This document shows positions 53,855 through 62,610 of a DNA stretch of 64,000 nt, one piece after another. The position numbers and the translations under genes are program-made. Source of the DNA: Burkholderiaceae bacterium (GTDB lineage Bacteria; Pseudomonadota; Gammaproteobacteria; Burkholderiales; Burkholderiaceae_A); contig VERI01000003.1 of NCBI GenBank assembly GCA_018882785.1, positions 81,894-145,893 on the forward strand, given 5' to 3'. Each line of letters opens with the position of its first letter. The first letter of the stretch is position 1. The notes under the pieces are model-generated. The model saw only the letters and a program-made list of their open reading frames with translations. It made no database searches and was not told the DNA's origin.

Positions 53855-53879
53855 AGGGCGGGCCCGTCCCGCCCGCCCT
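53855..53879. promoter_or_regulatory. GC-rich hairpin between petC and sspA
   Basis: AGGGCGGG (53855-53862) and CCCGCCCT (53872-53879) form an 8-bp stem around CCCGTCCCG. A T-rich run lies on its left side (TTTTATAA on the minus strand), so on the plus strand it lacks the 3' T tail of an intrinsic terminator. It may stabilise the petABC mRNA end or weaken read-through into sspA. Confidence 0.45.
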
Positions 53880-53898
53880 CACCAAGGAAACGATTCTC

Positions 53899-54498
53899 AT
53901 GATGGTCCTTTACTCCGGAACCACCTGCCCTTTTAGTCACCGCTGCCGTTTTGTGCTCTTCGAAAAAGGCATGGACTTTGAGATTCGGGATGTGGACCTG
54001 TTCAATAAGCCCGAGGACATCTCGGTCATGAACCCCTACGGCCAGGTGCCGATCCTTGTGGAGCGTGACCTGATCCTCTACGAGTCCAACATCATCAATG
54101 AATACATCGACGAGCGGTTTCCCCATCCGCAGCTTATGCCCGCGGATCCGGTACAGCGCGGCCGTGCACGACTGCTGCTATTTAATTTTGAGCGTGAGCT
54201 CTTCGTCCACGTCGAGGCGCTCGAAAAGCAGGATCCCAAAAAGATCGATAAGGCACGGGTCTTGGTCCGTGATCGGCTGGCCCAGCTTGCGCCGGTCGTG
54301 ACCAAAAATAAATTCATGCTCGGAGAAGATTTCTCCATGATCGATGTGGCCTTAGCCCCGTTGCTTTGGCGGCTGGACTATTACGGCATTGAGCTTCCCA
54401 AGACAGCCGCACCGGTGCAAAAGTATGCCGAGCGAATCTTTTCACGGCCCGCATTTTTCGAGGCACTCACGCCGCCCGAAAAAATCATGCGCCGTTAA
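53899..54498 (+). CDS. sspA: Stringent starvation protein A (GST-fold)
   Basis: SspA binds RNA polymerase and changes promoter choice in stress. The 199-residue protein has a thioredoxin-fold N-terminal domain (YSGTTCPFSHRCRFVLFEKG) and an all-helical GST C-domain (EDFSMIDVALAPLLWRLDYYG). The pairing with sspB and the place after petABC are conserved in betaproteobacteria. Confidence 0.94.
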   Translation: MMVLYSGTTCPFSHRCRFVLFEKGMDFEIRDVDLFNKPEDISVMNPYGQVPILVERDLILYESNIINEYIDERFPHPQLMPADPVQRGRARLLLFNFERELFVHVEALEKQDPKKIDKARVLVRDRLAQLAPVVTKNKFMLGEDFSMIDVALAPLLWRLDYYGIELPKTAAPVQKYAERIFSRPAFFEALTPPEKIMRR

Positions 54499-54508
54499 CG
54501 CATGCCGA

Positions 54509-54970
54509 ATGACCGAATCGACCCCCACCTCCACCAAGCCTTACCTGATCAGGGCGATTCACGAGTGGTGCTCGGATAACGGGCTCACCCCCTACCTCGC
54601 TGTATCGGTGACCGACCGTGTGCAGGTGCCCAAAGAGCATGTCCGTAATGGCGAGATCGTGCTTAACGTCAGCATGCTGGCCACCGATGCCTTGCAGATC
54701 ACCAATGATGCAGTGATGTTTCAGGCCCGGTTCTCAGGCCGCGTACATCAGATCATGGTGCCGATCGACAACGTCGTGGCGATTTACGCAAAAGAGACCG
54801 GCAACGGAATGGCCTTCGAGGTTGCAAAACCCTTGGCGGAGTCGGAGTCCCATCTGCAGGCTGTTCAAGAAATTGCGCCTGCGGCTGATCCGAGCCCGTC
54901 ATCCGAGTCTCCCGACGGCCCCGATCGGCCACCGGCAGGCGGCCGACCCAAACTGACTCGCGTAAAATAA
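54509..54970 (+). CDS. sspB: ClpXP protease specificity-enhancing factor SspB
   Basis: SspB brings ssrA-tagged proteins to ClpXP. The 153-residue protein has the substrate-binding fold (KPYLIRAIHEWCSDNGLTPY in part, VSMLATDALQITNDAVMFQARFSG in part) and a disordered, proline-rich tail ending in RPKLTRVK, the type of C-terminal peptide that docks on ClpX. It starts 10 bases after sspA. Confidence 0.95.
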   Translation: MTESTPTSTKPYLIRAIHEWCSDNGLTPYLAVSVTDRVQVPKEHVRNGEIVLNVSMLATDALQITNDAVMFQARFSGRVHQIMVPIDNVVAIYAKETGNGMAFEVAKPLAESESHLQAVQEIAPAADPSPSSESPDGPDRPPAGGRPKLTRVK

Positions 54971-55011
54971 TCGCAGTTTGACGGGATTAGGCTGAACCCC
55001 AAAAAATTAAC

Positions 55012-55087
<76 letters not shown>

Positions 55088-55125
55088 TCGTTGTTCGGCG
55101 ATCCTGTCCAGGGAGGGGTCTCAGC

Positions 55126-55755
55126 ATGGATCGGTTCTGGTGGCGGCAACTGGGGATGGGCCTATGGGGCTCTTGTGCTGCCCTTATCCTGATCTTCGTA
55201 ACGCCAGTGCATGCGCAGCTCGCGCCCGATCGTATCGCCTTGTGCGCCAGCTGCCATGGCGCTGATGGCAACAGCCCGAATGGAGAATTCCCGAAGCTGG
55301 CCAAACTCCAGGTCGGATACTTTGTTCGCCAGATGGAGGACTACAAAAAAGGCAAACGCAAATCATCGGTCATGCAGGGCATCGTAGCCGCGATCGATGA
55401 AAAAGAATTTCAGGCCTTTGCACAGCACTTCAATCAACAGAATCCTCCCGCCCCTGGCCAGGGCGACGCGAAACTTTTGGCCCGGGGCAAAGAAATTTTC
55501 TATGAAGGCATTGTCGGCAGTGCAGTGCCTGCCTGTTCGGGCTGCCATAAAGATGATGGCACGGGCACCAACCGCTATCCACGTCTGGCCGGCCAACATC
55601 CGGAGTATCTGATCCAACAAATGCTCAGCTATAAATCTGGCGCCCGCGATAACGACGACCGTGGCCTTATGCGTACGGTTGCACAGCGCATGAACGAAGC
55701 GGAAATCAAAGCGGTATCCCAATATATAGTCACCTTGAAAGGAGACGAGGAATGA
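55126..55755 (+). CDS. Dihaem cytochrome c (c4-like), first of a pair
   Basis: A 209-residue exported protein with a signal peptide (core LWGSCAALILIFVTPVHA) and two haem sites, CASCH (Cys40-His44) and CSGCH in the second half. Two cytochrome domains in tandem resemble cytochrome c4, which carries electrons from bc1 to terminal oxidases. KLAKLQVGYFVRQM and RLAGQHPEYLIQQML are the repeated post-haem helices. Its stop overlaps the start of the second cytochrome gene (ATGA). Confidence 0.9.
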   Translation: MDRFWWRQLGMGLWGSCAALILIFVTPVHAQLAPDRIALCASCHGADGNSPNGEFPKLAKLQVGYFVRQMEDYKKGKRKSSVMQGIVAAIDEKEFQAFAQHFNQQNPPAPGQGDAKLLARGKEIFYEGIVGSAVPACSGCHKDDGTGTNRYPRLAGQHPEYLIQQMLSYKSGARDNDDRGLMRTVAQRMNEAEIKAVSQYIVTLKGDEE

Positions 55756-56471
55756 TTCGGATTCTTCTTGCATCGGTCACCGTTTCGCTGCTGGCCGCTG
55801 CGGCAGGGGCCGCAGGGGCCGCAGGGGCGGCAGAGAATCGCCCGGCAGTGAAAAATTATCAGTGGGGAAAACCGTTACCAGAGCAGATTGAGATTGCCAA
55901 ACTGACCAGCGATATTGAGCGTGGCAAAGAAGCGTTTCAGGGCTGCCGTGGCTGTCACAAGCCGGATGCCGGCGGCATTCTCGATGGCACCTATCCGCGT
56001 TTAAGTGGCCAGCATGCCAGTGTCGTTATCAAACAGGTGATCGAAGTACGTGCCGGCATACGGTCGAACCCCAAGATGGAGCCATTTTCTTCAAAGCATG
56101 CATTGACCCTTCAGGAGATCGCCGATATTGCAGTGTTCATTGAATCGGTGGAAAGCAATCGAGAAAACGGCAAAGGATCGGGCACTGCCCTTACCCGCGG
56201 TAAACAGCTCTACGCGAGTGGCAAGTGCGCCTTATGCCATGGCGAATACGGCGAGGGCATCGCCTCGCAAGCCTATCCGGTGGTGGCCAGCCAGCACTTT
56301 GGTTACCTGGTAAGAGAGCTTGAACACATTCAGAAGGGCACCCGGGGTAATTCACACCCCGATATGGTCAAGGCCATCAGGAGTTATAGCCGGCAGGACA
56401 TGGAGGCCGTAGCCGATTACATGTCCCGTATGCCGGACCACCGTACAGTCGCCCAGGCCCGGCCGAAGTAG
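55752..56471 (+). CDS. Dihaem cytochrome c (c4-like), second of a pair
   Basis: A 239-residue protein with haem sites CRGCH and CALCH and the same two-domain plan as its neighbour (RLSGQHASVVIKQVIE and PVVASQHFGYLVRELEH). The N-terminal signal-like segment contains three tandem copies of the nonamer GCAGGGGCC (55803-55829), encoding Ala-Gly-Ala three times. Overlap with the first gene implies that both are made together. It converges on grxD. Confidence 0.9.
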   Translation: MIRILLASVTVSLLAAAAGAAGAAGAAENRPAVKNYQWGKPLPEQIEIAKLTSDIERGKEAFQGCRGCHKPDAGGILDGTYPRLSGQHASVVIKQVIEVRAGIRSNPKMEPFSSKHALTLQEIADIAVFIESVESNRENGKGSGTALTRGKQLYASGKCALCHGEYGEGIASQAYPVVASQHFGYLVRELEHIQKGTRGNSHPDMVKAIRSYSRQDMEAVADYMSRMPDHRTVAQARPK

Positions 56472-56500
56472 ACAGGCGGGGCAGAGCGCAAACGCGCGAC

Positions 56501-56824
56501 TCAGCCCGTGGCGCCGGCTGCCTCGAGCATTTTTTTAAGCTCGCCGCTTTCGTACATTTCGCCCATGATGTCGGCGCCGCCAACAAACTCACCGCCGACA
56601 TAGAGCTGGGGAATGGTGGGCCAGTTCGAAAAATCCTTGACGCCCTGACGAATATCGTCGTCTTCAAGGACGTTTACTGTTACGACATTCTTTACATCAC
56701 AGGCCTTGAGCAGTTGCACGGCACGGCCAGAAAATCCGCACTGAGGAAACTGTGCGGTGCCCTTCATAAAGAGCACGACAGGATGGTCGGTAACGGTTTT
56801 TTGAATAAATTCTTTGACTTCCAT
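56501..56824 (-). CDS. grxD: Monothiol glutaredoxin GrxD
   Basis: A CGFS glutaredoxin that holds and delivers [2Fe-2S] clusters, often with BolA proteins (IbaG is in this window). The 107-residue protein has VVLFMKGTAQFPQCGFSGRA with the single-cysteine CGFS site, and WPTIPQLYVGGEFVGGADIM. ATG 56824 (MEVKEF) has AGGAC before it. The longer frame upstream runs into prmC. It follows prmC by 13 bases. Confidence 0.96.
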   Translation of the reverse strand: MEVKEFIQKTVTDHPVVLFMKGTAQFPQCGFSGRAVQLLKACDVKNVVTVNVLEDDDIRQGVKDFSNWPTIPQLYVGGEFVGGADIMGEMYESGELKKMLEAAGATG

Positions 56825-56837
56825 TGCTGTCCTCCAA

Positions 56838-57800
56838 TTAAGACAAAAGTGTACTTGACCCAGGCCAGATCCCGAACACCGCCCGGGGCCGAGACTGGGC
56901 ATCCGGTATCCCTCGGACTTCCGAAAGACCCGCCTCGGTAAAGATGCGGATCACGGCCTCTTGCTGGTCGACCCCGTGTTCGACCAGCAGAAAGCCGCCA
57001 GGTTCAAGCCAGTCTCGGGCACCATGGGCCAGCGTGATGAAGTCCGATAGCCCGGCATCAGCGCCCTCCGGTTCACGATGGCCTGTGGACCCTTTCCCAT
57101 CGGCTGATCCGCTTGCCGCAGGACTCAGTGCACTGGCAGGCTCAAAGCGCAGATCACCCTGCTGAAGATGGGGGTCTCCGGCCGCGACATACGGCGGATT
57201 ACTGATCAGCCCATGGAACCGTTGCCGTGCGGGCTTGAGCGCCTGATACCAGCAGCCCTGCTGGAAGTGCACACGCGATTCAAGACCAAATCGTGCTGCA
57301 TTGTTGCGTGCAACGGCCAGCGCATCGGCCGACTGATCGCTGACAGTGAGCTCTGCAGAGCGAAGTTCAAGCGCCAGCGTGATTCCGATACAGCCGCTGC
57401 CCGTTCCCAGATCGCACAGGCGTAACGGCGCAGGCATTTCTTGCGCAAGGCGCATCACCGTATCGATCAGCAGCTCTGTCTCGATGCGCGGAATCAGGGT
57501 ATGCCGATTCACCCAAAAAGGCCTGCCATAAAACTCTCTCCAGCCGGTGAGATAGGCCACCGGTACACCCGCCAGGCGCTGGGCCGCCATCCGTCGAAAA
57601 AGTGCACAGACGCCTTCGGCCGCTGCCGCATCGGCATGGGCAATCATGAACTCCCGGCATCTGCCCGAGGCGGCCTCCAACAGTGGCCAGAGCTCATGCC
57701 GTGGCAATTCGAACTCGGCCATTAACGCTCGATAGGTCGGCAACGCCGATCCATCCTGCCGCATGAGTGAAGGGGGCTGCTGCGCCTGGTCCTTAACCAT
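56838..57800 (-). CDS. prmC: Peptide chain release factor N5-glutamine methyltransferase
   Basis: PrmC methylates the glutamine of the GGQ motif of RF1 and RF2. The 320-residue protein has an N-terminal helical domain, the [15 protein letters not shown] entry, RIETELLID, the SAM motif [15 protein letters not shown] and the catalytic [14 protein letters not shown]. It starts inside the end of prfA (8-base overlap), so the methylase and its substrate are coupled. Confidence 0.95.
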   Translation of the reverse strand: MVKDQAQQPPSLMRQDGSALPTYRALMAEFELPRHELWPLLEAASGRCREFMIAHADAAAAEGVCALFRRMAAQRLAGVPVAYLTGWREFYGRPFWVNRHTLIPRIETELLIDTVMRLAQEMPAPLRLCDLGTGSGCIGITLALELRSAELTVSDQSADALAVARNNAARFGLESRVHFQQGCWYQALKPARQRFHGLISNPPYVAAGDPHLQQGDLRFEPASALSPAASGSADGKGSTGHREPEGADAGLSDFITLAHGARDWLEPGGFLLVEHGVDQQEAVIRIFTEAGLSEVRGIPDAQSRPRAVFGIWPGSSTLLS

Positions 57801-58872
57801 CCGCCATGGCCGAGAGCTGCTCAGCCTGATGCTCGGTCATCAGTGCCTGGGTGAGCTCACCGATATCGCCATCCATCAGGGCATCGATTTTGTATAGGGT
57901 CAGGTTGATCCGGTGATCAGTGATGCGGCCCTGGGGAAAGTTATAGGTTCGAATACGTTCCGAGCGGTCACCGGATCCAATCATGAGCTTTCGTGCGCTG
58001 GCTTCCTTTGCATGCAGCTCACGCATCTGCTGATCCCGCACGCGCGCTGCCAAGACCTTGAGTGCGCGTTCTTTGTTCTTATGTTGACTGCGATCATCTT
58101 GACACTCGGCGACCAGGCCGGTCGGCAGGTGGGTGATGCGCACCGCAGACTCGGTCTTGTTCACGTGCTGACCTCCGGCACCCGAGGCACGAAACACATC
58201 GATCCTGAGCTCATCAGGGGAGAAACTTACCTCTGCCACCTCATCGGCCTCGGGCAGCACGGCCACCGTACAGGCCGATGTGTGAATCCGGCCCTGGGTC
58301 TCGGTCTGCGGCACGCGCTGCACGCGATGGCCGCCAGATTCAAATTTAAGTTTCGAATAGGCGCCATGGCCAACGATTCGGACAATGACTTCTTTGTAGC
58401 CGCCAAGATCCGACTCATTGGCCGACAGAATCTCGGTCTGCCAACGATTACGCTCGGCATAGCGCATGTACATGCGCAGCAGGTCAGCAGAAAAAAGGGC
58501 CGATTCATCCCCACCCGTGCCCGCGCGGATTTCAACAATCACATTCCGCTCATCGTTGGGATCTTTTGGTAGAAGCAGCCGCTGCAGGTCGGCACCTTTT
58601 TCTTCAATCGCTGTTTTTAAACGCAGCAGCTCTTCCTGCGCAAAATCCTTTAGCTCGGGATCATTGATCCAGTCCTGCGCCGCGTTGTAATCCGCCTCAA
58701 GCGCCTGATAAGCATGAAAGCCCTCGACCACGGGCGTGAGATCCGATCGCTCCTTGGAGAGCTTTCGGTATTCATCCATCCGATCGGTGACATCGGGGGC
58801 AGACAGCAGACGGTCGACCGCTTGGAGGCGTTCGGCCAGCTGCTGGAGTTTGACCAGCAGGCTGGGCTTCAT
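57793..58872 (-). CDS. prfA: Peptide chain release factor 1
   Basis: RF1 ends translation at UAG and UAA. The 359-residue protein has the anticodon-mimicking tripeptide region around [17 protein letters not shown] and the catalytic [15 protein letters not shown] with the GGQ motif that PrmC methylates. It follows hemA by one base, giving the classic hemA-prfA-prmC order. Confidence 0.97.
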   Translation of the reverse strand: MKPSLLVKLQQLAERLQAVDRLLSAPDVTDRMDEYRKLSKERSDLTPVVEGFHAYQALEADYNAAQDWINDPELKDFAQEELLRLKTAIEEKGADLQRLLLPKDPNDERNVIVEIRAGTGGDESALFSADLLRMYMRYAERNRWQTEILSANESDLGGYKEVIVRIVGHGAYSKLKFESGGHRVQRVPQTETQGRIHTSACTVAVLPEADEVAEVSFSPDELRIDVFRASGAGGQHVNKTESAVRITHLPTGLVAECQDDRSQHKNKERALKVLAARVRDQQMRELHAKEASARKLMIGSGDRSERIRTYNFPQGRITDHRINLTLYKIDALMDGDIGELTQALMTEHQAEQLSAMADG

Positions 58873-60159
58873 CTAGTGGTTCCGTTGCTTGTTGAGTCCG
58901 AACAGTTCGCGAATTAATTCGGCCTTGGCATCTTGCTCAGGCTGCGGCGCATGGCCGATCTGATGCAGCTGGCTATAGGCCCCATGCAGGTACTTCTGCG
59001 ACAGTCCGTGGGCCAGAGACTGCAGCACAGATTCAATATCTTCGCCCTTTGCCAGGCGTTTTTTTGCCAGTGCGAGTTCGCCGGCCTGCAGCGCTTCGGC
59101 ATGTTCCGACAATGCCCTGATCACCGGCACGTGATGACGTGAAGAGCGCCACTGGATGAAATTCTGTACCCCATGATCAATGATGGCCTCGGCCTGCAGG
59201 ACCGCATCTTGGCGGGCCTGGGCGCCTTCTTTAATGAGCTCACCCAGATCGTCAACGGTATACAGAAAAGCGTCATCAAGCTCGGCGACCTCGCGCTCGA
59301 TATCGCGTGGTACGGCAAGATCAACCAGAAACATCGGCCGATGTTTGCGCTGCTTAATTGCCCGCTCAATCATGCCCAGACCGATGATCGGCAGCGTGCT
59401 GGCGGTACAGCTCACAACAATATCGAACTCATGCATGCGTAACGGCAGCTCGGCCAATGTGATGGCCTCGCCACCAAATTCATGCGCGAGCACCTGACCA
59501 CGATCCAGTGTGCGATTGGCCACAACAATCTGCTTGGGGTGCTGGGCTGCGAAGTGGGTGGCGGTGAGCTGAATCATTTCGCCTGCGCCGATAAAGAGCA
59601 CCTTGGTCTGGGCGAGATCTCCGAAAATCCGCTCGGCCAGTTTCACCGATGCTGCGGCCATTGATACCGAATGCAGTCCGATCTCGGTGGTGGTCCGCAC
59701 TTCTTTGGCAACCGAGAACGCCTGTTGAAATAAATGATGCAGATGGGTACCCAGGCAGCCAGCCTCCTGGGCCTCTCGGGCGGCCAGTTTCATTTGCCCC
59801 AGAATCTGCGGCTCGCCCAGCACCATGGAGTCCAGACCACAGGCCACCCGAAAGGCATGACGGACTGCCTGGTCATCGGGAAGCTGATAGACATGCGGGC
59901 TGAGATCAGACTCTCGCGTGCCGGACTTCCAAGCCAGCCAGTCCATAGCAGTGCCCTGCGCCTTGGATGAATCCTCGACAGCAAGGTACATCTCGGTGCG
60001 GTTACAGGTCGACAGCAGTGCCTGTTCGGGGGCAAGCCCTTTAAGCGAGGAGCGCAGGTCGTTTAAGCCGTCACGCAATGCGTCTCCGGGAAACGCCAGG
60101 CGCTCCCGAAGGTGCAAAGGGGCGGACTGATGATTCAGTCCGAGCGTGATCAGCTGCAT
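58873..60159 (-). CDS. hemA: Glutamyl-tRNA reductase
   Basis: HemA makes glutamate-1-semialdehyde from Glu-tRNA, the first step of haem synthesis by the C5 route. The 428-residue protein starts [14 protein letters not shown] and has the active-site cysteine in [14 protein letters not shown], the NADPH domain with [17 protein letters not shown] and a C-terminal helical dimerisation domain. The minus-strand frame stays open to 60396, but the extra residues are arginine-rich and overlap the response regulator, so ATG 60159 is used. Confidence 0.97.
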   Translation of the reverse strand: MQLITLGLNHQSAPLHLRERLAFPGDALRDGLNDLRSSLKGLAPEQALLSTCNRTEMYLAVEDSSKAQGTAMDWLAWKSGTRESDLSPHVYQLPDDQAVRHAFRVACGLDSMVLGEPQILGQMKLAAREAQEAGCLGTHLHHLFQQAFSVAKEVRTTTEIGLHSVSMAAASVKLAERIFGDLAQTKVLFIGAGEMIQLTATHFAAQHPKQIVVANRTLDRGQVLAHEFGGEAITLAELPLRMHEFDIVVSCTASTLPIIGLGMIERAIKQRKHRPMFLVDLAVPRDIEREVAELDDAFLYTVDDLGELIKEGAQARQDAVLQAEAIIDHGVQNFIQWRSSRHHVPVIRALSEHAEALQAGELALAKKRLAKGEDIESVLQSLAHGLSQKYLHGAYSQLHQIGHAPQPEQDAKAELIRELFGLNKQRNH

Positions 60160-60191
60160 TGGCCATGTCGCTTGTGGATAAGGCCTTGATT

Positions 60192-60887
60192 TTAAGGGAA
60201 AACATCTAGTCGGTAGCCTACCCCGTAGATTGGCCGCAGGCGCAGACCCGGCCGCGTGTCCAGCCCGAGCTTGTGCCGAATCCGGCCGATATGGGTGTCG
60301 ACCGTCCGTGAGCCAGGCCAGTCGGACCTGCCCCAGATCAGCTTCATGATCTGTGACCTCGGCACGGTCTGGCCTCGCCGGTGAAACATGAGCCATGCGA
60401 GCCGAAATTCCCGTGCCGAGAGGGCCACCTCGCGGCCATCGCAGTTGGCCTGCAGTGTTGCGAGATTCAGTTCGATGCCCGCCAGGCGAATTGGCTGATC
60501 CTCAAACAGTGTCGGCTGATGACGCCGGATGAGGGCCTCGGCGCGGATCACCAATTCATCGGCACGAAATGGCTTACCCACAAAATCATGAGCGCCATGC
60601 GAGAACGCATCACGCATCGTTTCCAGATCGTGGTGGCCGGAGACCACGACTACGGGCAATGTGCGTTGAAAGAGCTGCTGCTCGGTGCGAAGCTGCCTGA
60701 GCACCTCAAGCCCGCTCATATCGGGCAGTTGTAGATCTAAGGTTGCAAGATCAAAGCTTGAGTGTTGCAGGCGCCGAAGAAATTGCCGGCCAGTGGAGAA
60801 GACTTCGGCAGCGGTTCCCTGCGATTCAAATAACCTGCCCAGGATGCGCCCCTGTTCGGGGCTGTCTTCGATGATGGCAATCTGCAT
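60192..60887 (-). CDS. OmpR-family response regulator, orphan
   Basis: A 231-residue regulator with an N-terminal receiver domain (acidic pocket IIEDSPEQ, phospho-acceptor Asp in [18 protein letters not shown], lysine in GKPFRADEL) and a C-terminal winged-helix domain ([41 protein letters not shown]). No histidine kinase is adjacent. It lies between ilvA and hemA on the minus strand, and its upstream region holds two palindromes. Its targets are unknown. Confidence 0.9.
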   Translation of the reverse strand: MQIAIIEDSPEQGRILGRLFESQGTAAEVFSTGRQFLRRLQHSSFDLATLDLQLPDMSGLEVLRQLRTEQQLFQRTLPVVVVSGHHDLETMRDAFSHGAHDFVGKPFRADELVIRAEALIRRHQPTLFEDQPIRLAGIELNLATLQANCDGREVALSAREFRLAWLMFHRRGQTVPRSQIMKLIWGRSDWPGSRTVDTHIGRIRHKLGLDTRPGLRLRPIYGVGYRLDVFP

Positions 60888-60925
60888 AGAGGCGGCGAGG
60901 ATGTTGACCGCAACAATACGTCATC

Positions 60926-60974
60926 GCCAATCCATTGGCAGCTGTAAAAATTTTTCGGTGTAAAGATTCTTTAC
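60926..60974. promoter_or_regulatory. Two palindromes upstream of the response regulator gene
   Basis: GCCAAT-CC-ATTGGC (60926-60939) is a perfect inverted repeat 38 bases before the response regulator start. GTAAAGA-T-TCTTTAC (60960-60974) is a second perfect one that overlaps the ilvA stop codon. Between them AAAAATTTTT is also self-complementary. The first suits a dimeric regulator such as the OmpR-type protein itself. The second may end ilvA transcripts or be another site. Both are predictions. Confidence 0.4.
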
Positions 60975-62485
60975 GCGGACAGGAACAGCCGATAGCCCGG
61001 GTGCTGGGTCTCTTCCCAATGGGGGTAGCCAAGCTGGTCAAGAAACGCCTGCAGGGCACCTTCACTCTGATCAGGCACCTGGATGCCGACCAGAATTCGC
61101 CCGTAGTCTGCACCATGGTTCCGATAATGAAAGAGCGAAATATTCCAATCGGGATGCATCGACGATAAAAATCGCATCAACGCACCGGGCCGCTCGGGGA
61201 ACTCAAATCGGAATAGCCGTTCATGTTTCGCAAGCGCCGATCGGCCGCCCACCATATGCCGAAGATGCAGCTTGCCGAGTTCATCGTCGGTCAGGTCCAG
61301 GGTCTTAAATCCGGCAGACTCAAATCCCGCAGCGATCTCATGGGCCTCTTGCCGGTTACGAATCTGAATGCCCACATAGATATGTGCCGCCTGTGCATCT
61401 GCGATGCGATAGTTAAATTCCGTCACATTGCGATTGCCAACCGATGCGCAAAAGCGCTTAAAGCTGCCACGCTCTTCTGGAATGGATACCGCAAATACGG
61501 CCTCGCGCTGCTCGCCGATCTCGGCCCGTTCGCTGACAAAGCGCAGCCGATCAAAGTTCATGTTTGCGCCGCAGGCAATCGCGACCAGTGTCTTATCGCG
61601 GCAGCCCTGCTGCGCGACCCAGGCCTTCATGCCTGCAATCGAGAGCGCGCCGGCCGGTTCAAGAATCGCCCGGCTGTCTTCAAACACATCCTTGATTGCA
61701 GCACATACCGCATCGGTATCGACCAGCACAATCTCATCGACATACTTCTGGCACAAACGAAAGGTCTCTTCGCCCACCTGCTTGACGGCGGTGCCATCAG
61801 AAAAAAGCCCCACCTCGGATAACGTGACACGTCTGCCGTTTTTCAATGACTGGGCCATTGCATCCGAGTCTGTCATCTGCACACCGACCACACGAATCTC
61901 TGGCTTGACCTGTTTCAGGTAAGCGGAAATACCGGCAATCAGCCCGCCACCACCGATGGCCACAAACACCGCGTCAATCGGCTCCTGATACTGGGCAAGC
62001 AATTCCATCGCAATGGTCCCCTGGCCGGCAATTACATCGGGATCATCAAATGGGTGAACAAATGTCAGCCCTTCTGACTGCTGCAGGCCGAGGGCATGCT
62101 GATAGGCATCCGAGTAGGAGTCTCCGGCCAGCACCACCTCACCCCCTAAGGCCCTTACCGCATCGATCTTTACGGTGGGTGTGGTGACCGGCATCACGAT
62201 CACGGCCCGGCAGCCCATCCGCCGCGCCGACAGCGCAACCCCCTGGGCGTGATTGCCGGCCGATGCTGCGATCACCCCTTTGGCAAGCTGGTCGCGGCTC
62301 AGATGGGCCATCTTGTTGTAGGCGCCCCTGAGTTTGAAAGAGAACACGGGCTGCATATCTTCGCGTTTGAGCAGCACCCGGTTGGCAAGCCGCTGGCCGA
62401 GCCCTTTGGCCGGCTCAAGCGGCGTTTCTTGGGCCACGTCATAGACCCGGGCAGTAAGAATTCGTCGCAGGTAGTCAGATCCCAT
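60971..62485 (-). CDS. ilvA: Threonine ammonia-lyase, biosynthetic
   Basis: IlvA makes 2-oxobutanoate for isoleucine. The 504-residue protein has the PLP lysine in [12 protein letters not shown], the glycine loop [10 protein letters not shown] and the [10 protein letters not shown] motif, then two C-terminal ACT-like regulatory domains (starting near [14 protein letters not shown] and [16 protein letters not shown]). The double regulatory region marks the long, isoleucine-inhibited form. ATG 62485 ([10 protein letters not shown]) is preferred to a TTG six codons upstream. Confidence 0.96.
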   Translation of the reverse strand: MGSDYLRRILTARVYDVAQETPLEPAKGLGQRLANRVLLKREDMQPVFSFKLRGAYNKMAHLSRDQLAKGVIAASAGNHAQGVALSARRMGCRAVIVMPVTTPTVKIDAVRALGGEVVLAGDSYSDAYQHALGLQQSEGLTFVHPFDDPDVIAGQGTIAMELLAQYQEPIDAVFVAIGGGGLIAGISAYLKQVKPEIRVVGVQMTDSDAMAQSLKNGRRVTLSEVGLFSDGTAVKQVGEETFRLCQKYVDEIVLVDTDAVCAAIKDVFEDSRAILEPAGALSIAGMKAWVAQQGCRDKTLVAIACGANMNFDRLRFVSERAEIGEQREAVFAVSIPEERGSFKRFCASVGNRNVTEFNYRIADAQAAHIYVGIQIRNRQEAHEIAAGFESAGFKTLDLTDDELGKLHLRHMVGGRSALAKHERLFRFEFPERPGALMRFLSSMHPDWNISLFHYRNHGADYGRILVGIQVPDQSEGALQAFLDQLGYPHWEETQHPGYRLFLSA

Positions 62486-62610
62486 GGGCTGTTTATAACC
62501 CAAATCACGTAAAGCCCTACACGTCGGCCGCGTTCAGGGCCCGCCCCGGCCCGGGAAAACAGCGACAATGCGAGGTTTCGCAGGCCCATTCCGATACACT
62601 TTTCGCTCCC

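Noticed and set aside
54978..55009. A TTGACG box before tRNA-Thr as a possible own promoter
   Set aside because: The only A/T-rich -10 at a fitting distance would start transcription within or at the tRNA, and its match is poor. Cotranscription with sspAB is equally possible.
60160..60396. N-terminal extension of hemA by 79 codons
   Set aside because: The extra part is rich in Arg, Pro and Ala and overlaps the response regulator gene. The family start [11 protein letters not shown] is at 60159.
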